A stretch of DNA of 5,712 nt from contig JAKQYG010000280.1 in NCBI GenBank assembly GCA_023356515.1, positions 1 through 5,712 of the forward strand, in the 5' to 3' direction. Both the position numbers and the translations under genes were made by a program. Below, one piece after another: positions 4,963-5,712 of the stretch (its first letter is position 1; each line of letters starts with the position of its first letter). The stretch comes from Trichodesmium sp. MAG_R04. GTDB taxonomy: Bacteria; Cyanobacteriota; Cyanobacteriia; Cyanobacteriales; Microcoleaceae. Under the pieces are notes generated by a model, which saw only the letters and a program-made list of their open reading frames with translations, was not told where the DNA came from and did no database searches.

Positions 4963-5509
4963 CCCACCACCTTCGTTTGAAGGAGAACTAATGGAAAGCA
5001 AATGGGAGGAAGCGAAAGGTGACCCCCTGATTAACTCCCACCACCTTCGTTTGAAGGAGAACTAATGGAAAGTTTTTAGGCATCTACCTTTTGATGGTTA
5101 AGTCAATAACCCACCACCTTCGTTTGAAGGAGAACTAATGGAAAGAGCGCTAAGCTCAAACACATGTACGGAGCACCCCGTCTGTTCCCACCACCTTCGT
5201 TTGAAGGAGAACTAATGGAAAGAAGCCAACAGCAACACCAACAAAACCAACACAAGCCCACCACCTTCGTTTGAAGGAGAACTAATGGAAAGAACGTGAT
5301 AGTGCATTGAGTTTACTATTTCACCTATTCCCACCACCTTCGTTTGAAGGAGAACTAATGGAAAGTTCCCGGATTCTCGCAGCCGGCCATGAATGCGGCC
5401 CACCACCTTCGTTTGAAGGAGAACTAATGGAAAGTTATTGTCCCCGATGATGTTTTGGTGATGGAAGTTATTTCCCACCACCTTCGTTTGAAGGAGAACT
5501 AATGGAAAC
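4963..5509 (+). CRISPR. CRISPR array, 8 repeats of 36 nt and 7 spacers
   Basis: Repeats start at 4963, 5037, 5110, 5187, 5257, 5330, 5399 and 5474. Spacers are 38, 37, 41, 34, 37, 33 and 39 nt. The repeat begins CCCACCACC, has a central stem CCTTC/GAAGG with a GTTT loop, and ends ATGGAAAG, a variant of the ATTGAAAG/C end common in cyanobacterial type I and III arrays; Cas6 cleavage would leave ATGGAAAG as the crRNA 5' handle. The first seven repeats are identical and the eighth differs only in its last base (G to C), which marks it as the leader-distal end. Transcription is therefore rightward. Spacers share no obvious sequence with one another. No cas genes are in the window, so type and activity cannot be assigned; the wide spacer range fits type III or I-D better than I-E or I-F. 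Confidence 0.97.
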
Positions 5510-5519
5510 CTTTTGCTCC

Positions 5520-5712
5520 GTGCGACTTGTTGGCTTGAACAAAACCGCTGAAAAGCTGGTATAACAACCCTTCCATGCCAATACATGATGGTAACATCGG
5601 TCATGGAAAACTCTTATATCCTTGTAGGTGAAATTCCTACTGCCTTGTTGTTGGGTTAACAGCGTAGACCATACGGTAGAGACTGAACATCAATCCGTAA
5701 AGCTGGTTTAAA
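5520..5712 (+). mobile_element. Group II intron, 5' part (domain I), runs off the window
   Basis: The sequence GTGCGACTTG at 5520 matches the conserved group II intron 5' end (GUGCG). The following 190 nt fold into consecutive small hairpins as expected for domain I. These are ACCGCT/AGCTGGT closed by GAAA (5544-5560), GATG/CATC closed by GTAA (5587-5598) inside CCATG/CATGG (5573-5606), GTAGG/CCTAC (5624-5640), and TACGG/CCGTA (5672-5699). Two GNRA tetraloops are typical of the tertiary contacts in these ribozymes. The sequence resembles cyanobacterial group II introns I know, with no open frame at this end; a reverse transcriptase/maturase would lie further right if the intron is complete. 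The 5' exon is the 10 nt after the last CRISPR repeat (5510-5519, ending TGCTCC). Whether the element is full length cannot be seen. Confidence 0.75.

Noticed and set aside
5212..5604. 130-codon minus-strand frame with a repeated FPLVLLQTKVVG peptide
   Set aside because: It is the CRISPR array read backwards; the repeated peptide is the 36-nt repeat translated wherever spacer length keeps the frame.

Overview
The window looks like a filamentous, AT-rich cyanobacterium. Two HIP1 octamers (GCGATCGC at 1948-1955 and 4555-4562), a XisH-family gene relic (a family abundant in cyanobacteria), a TGATAAC heptamer tract and a 36-nt CRISPR repeat ending in a GAAAG handle all fit. The genus cannot be fixed from the sequence alone.

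Left part (1-2650, minus strand): a tightly packed operon read right to left. It encodes a TerY-like VWA protein (2650-1985), a PP2C-family phosphatase with a C-terminal membrane region (1967-774), a protein kinase (771-313), and a single-pass membrane protein that runs off the window edge (265-1). VWA + PP2C + kinase is the composition of the TerY-P (TerY-phosphorylation) triad, which has been linked to stress response and phage defence. Here the kinase stops right after its catalytic loop. It has lost the metal-binding activation segment and the C-lobe, so the triad is probably broken or altered.

Middle part (2690-3595): an intergenic region with an inverted repeat, then a graveyard. It holds a xisH pseudogene (start codon ACG, in-frame TAG and TAA) and, on the opposite strand, the last ~60 residues of an aldo/keto reductase. 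A TGATAAC tandem heptamer tract leads into an intact radC (3596-4327).

Right part (4328-5712): a gene-free stretch with a partial duplication of the radC tail, several hairpins and a good sigma-70-type promoter. It is followed by a CRISPR leader with nested inverted repeats and a CRISPR array of eight 36-nt repeats and seven spacers (4963-5509). Ten bases after the last repeat, the 5' end of a group II intron begins (5520 onward) and continues past the window. No cas gene is visible.

Taken together this reads as a decaying defence or accessory island: a damaged signalling triad, dead gene fragments, a RadC-family gene, a CRISPR array without local cas genes, and a retroelement at the array's distal edge. 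Known families explain most of it. The parts that deserve a second look are the truncated kinase and its junction with the membrane ORF, the translation-initiation-like sequence inside every CRISPR repeat, the structured leader, and the intron abutting the array.
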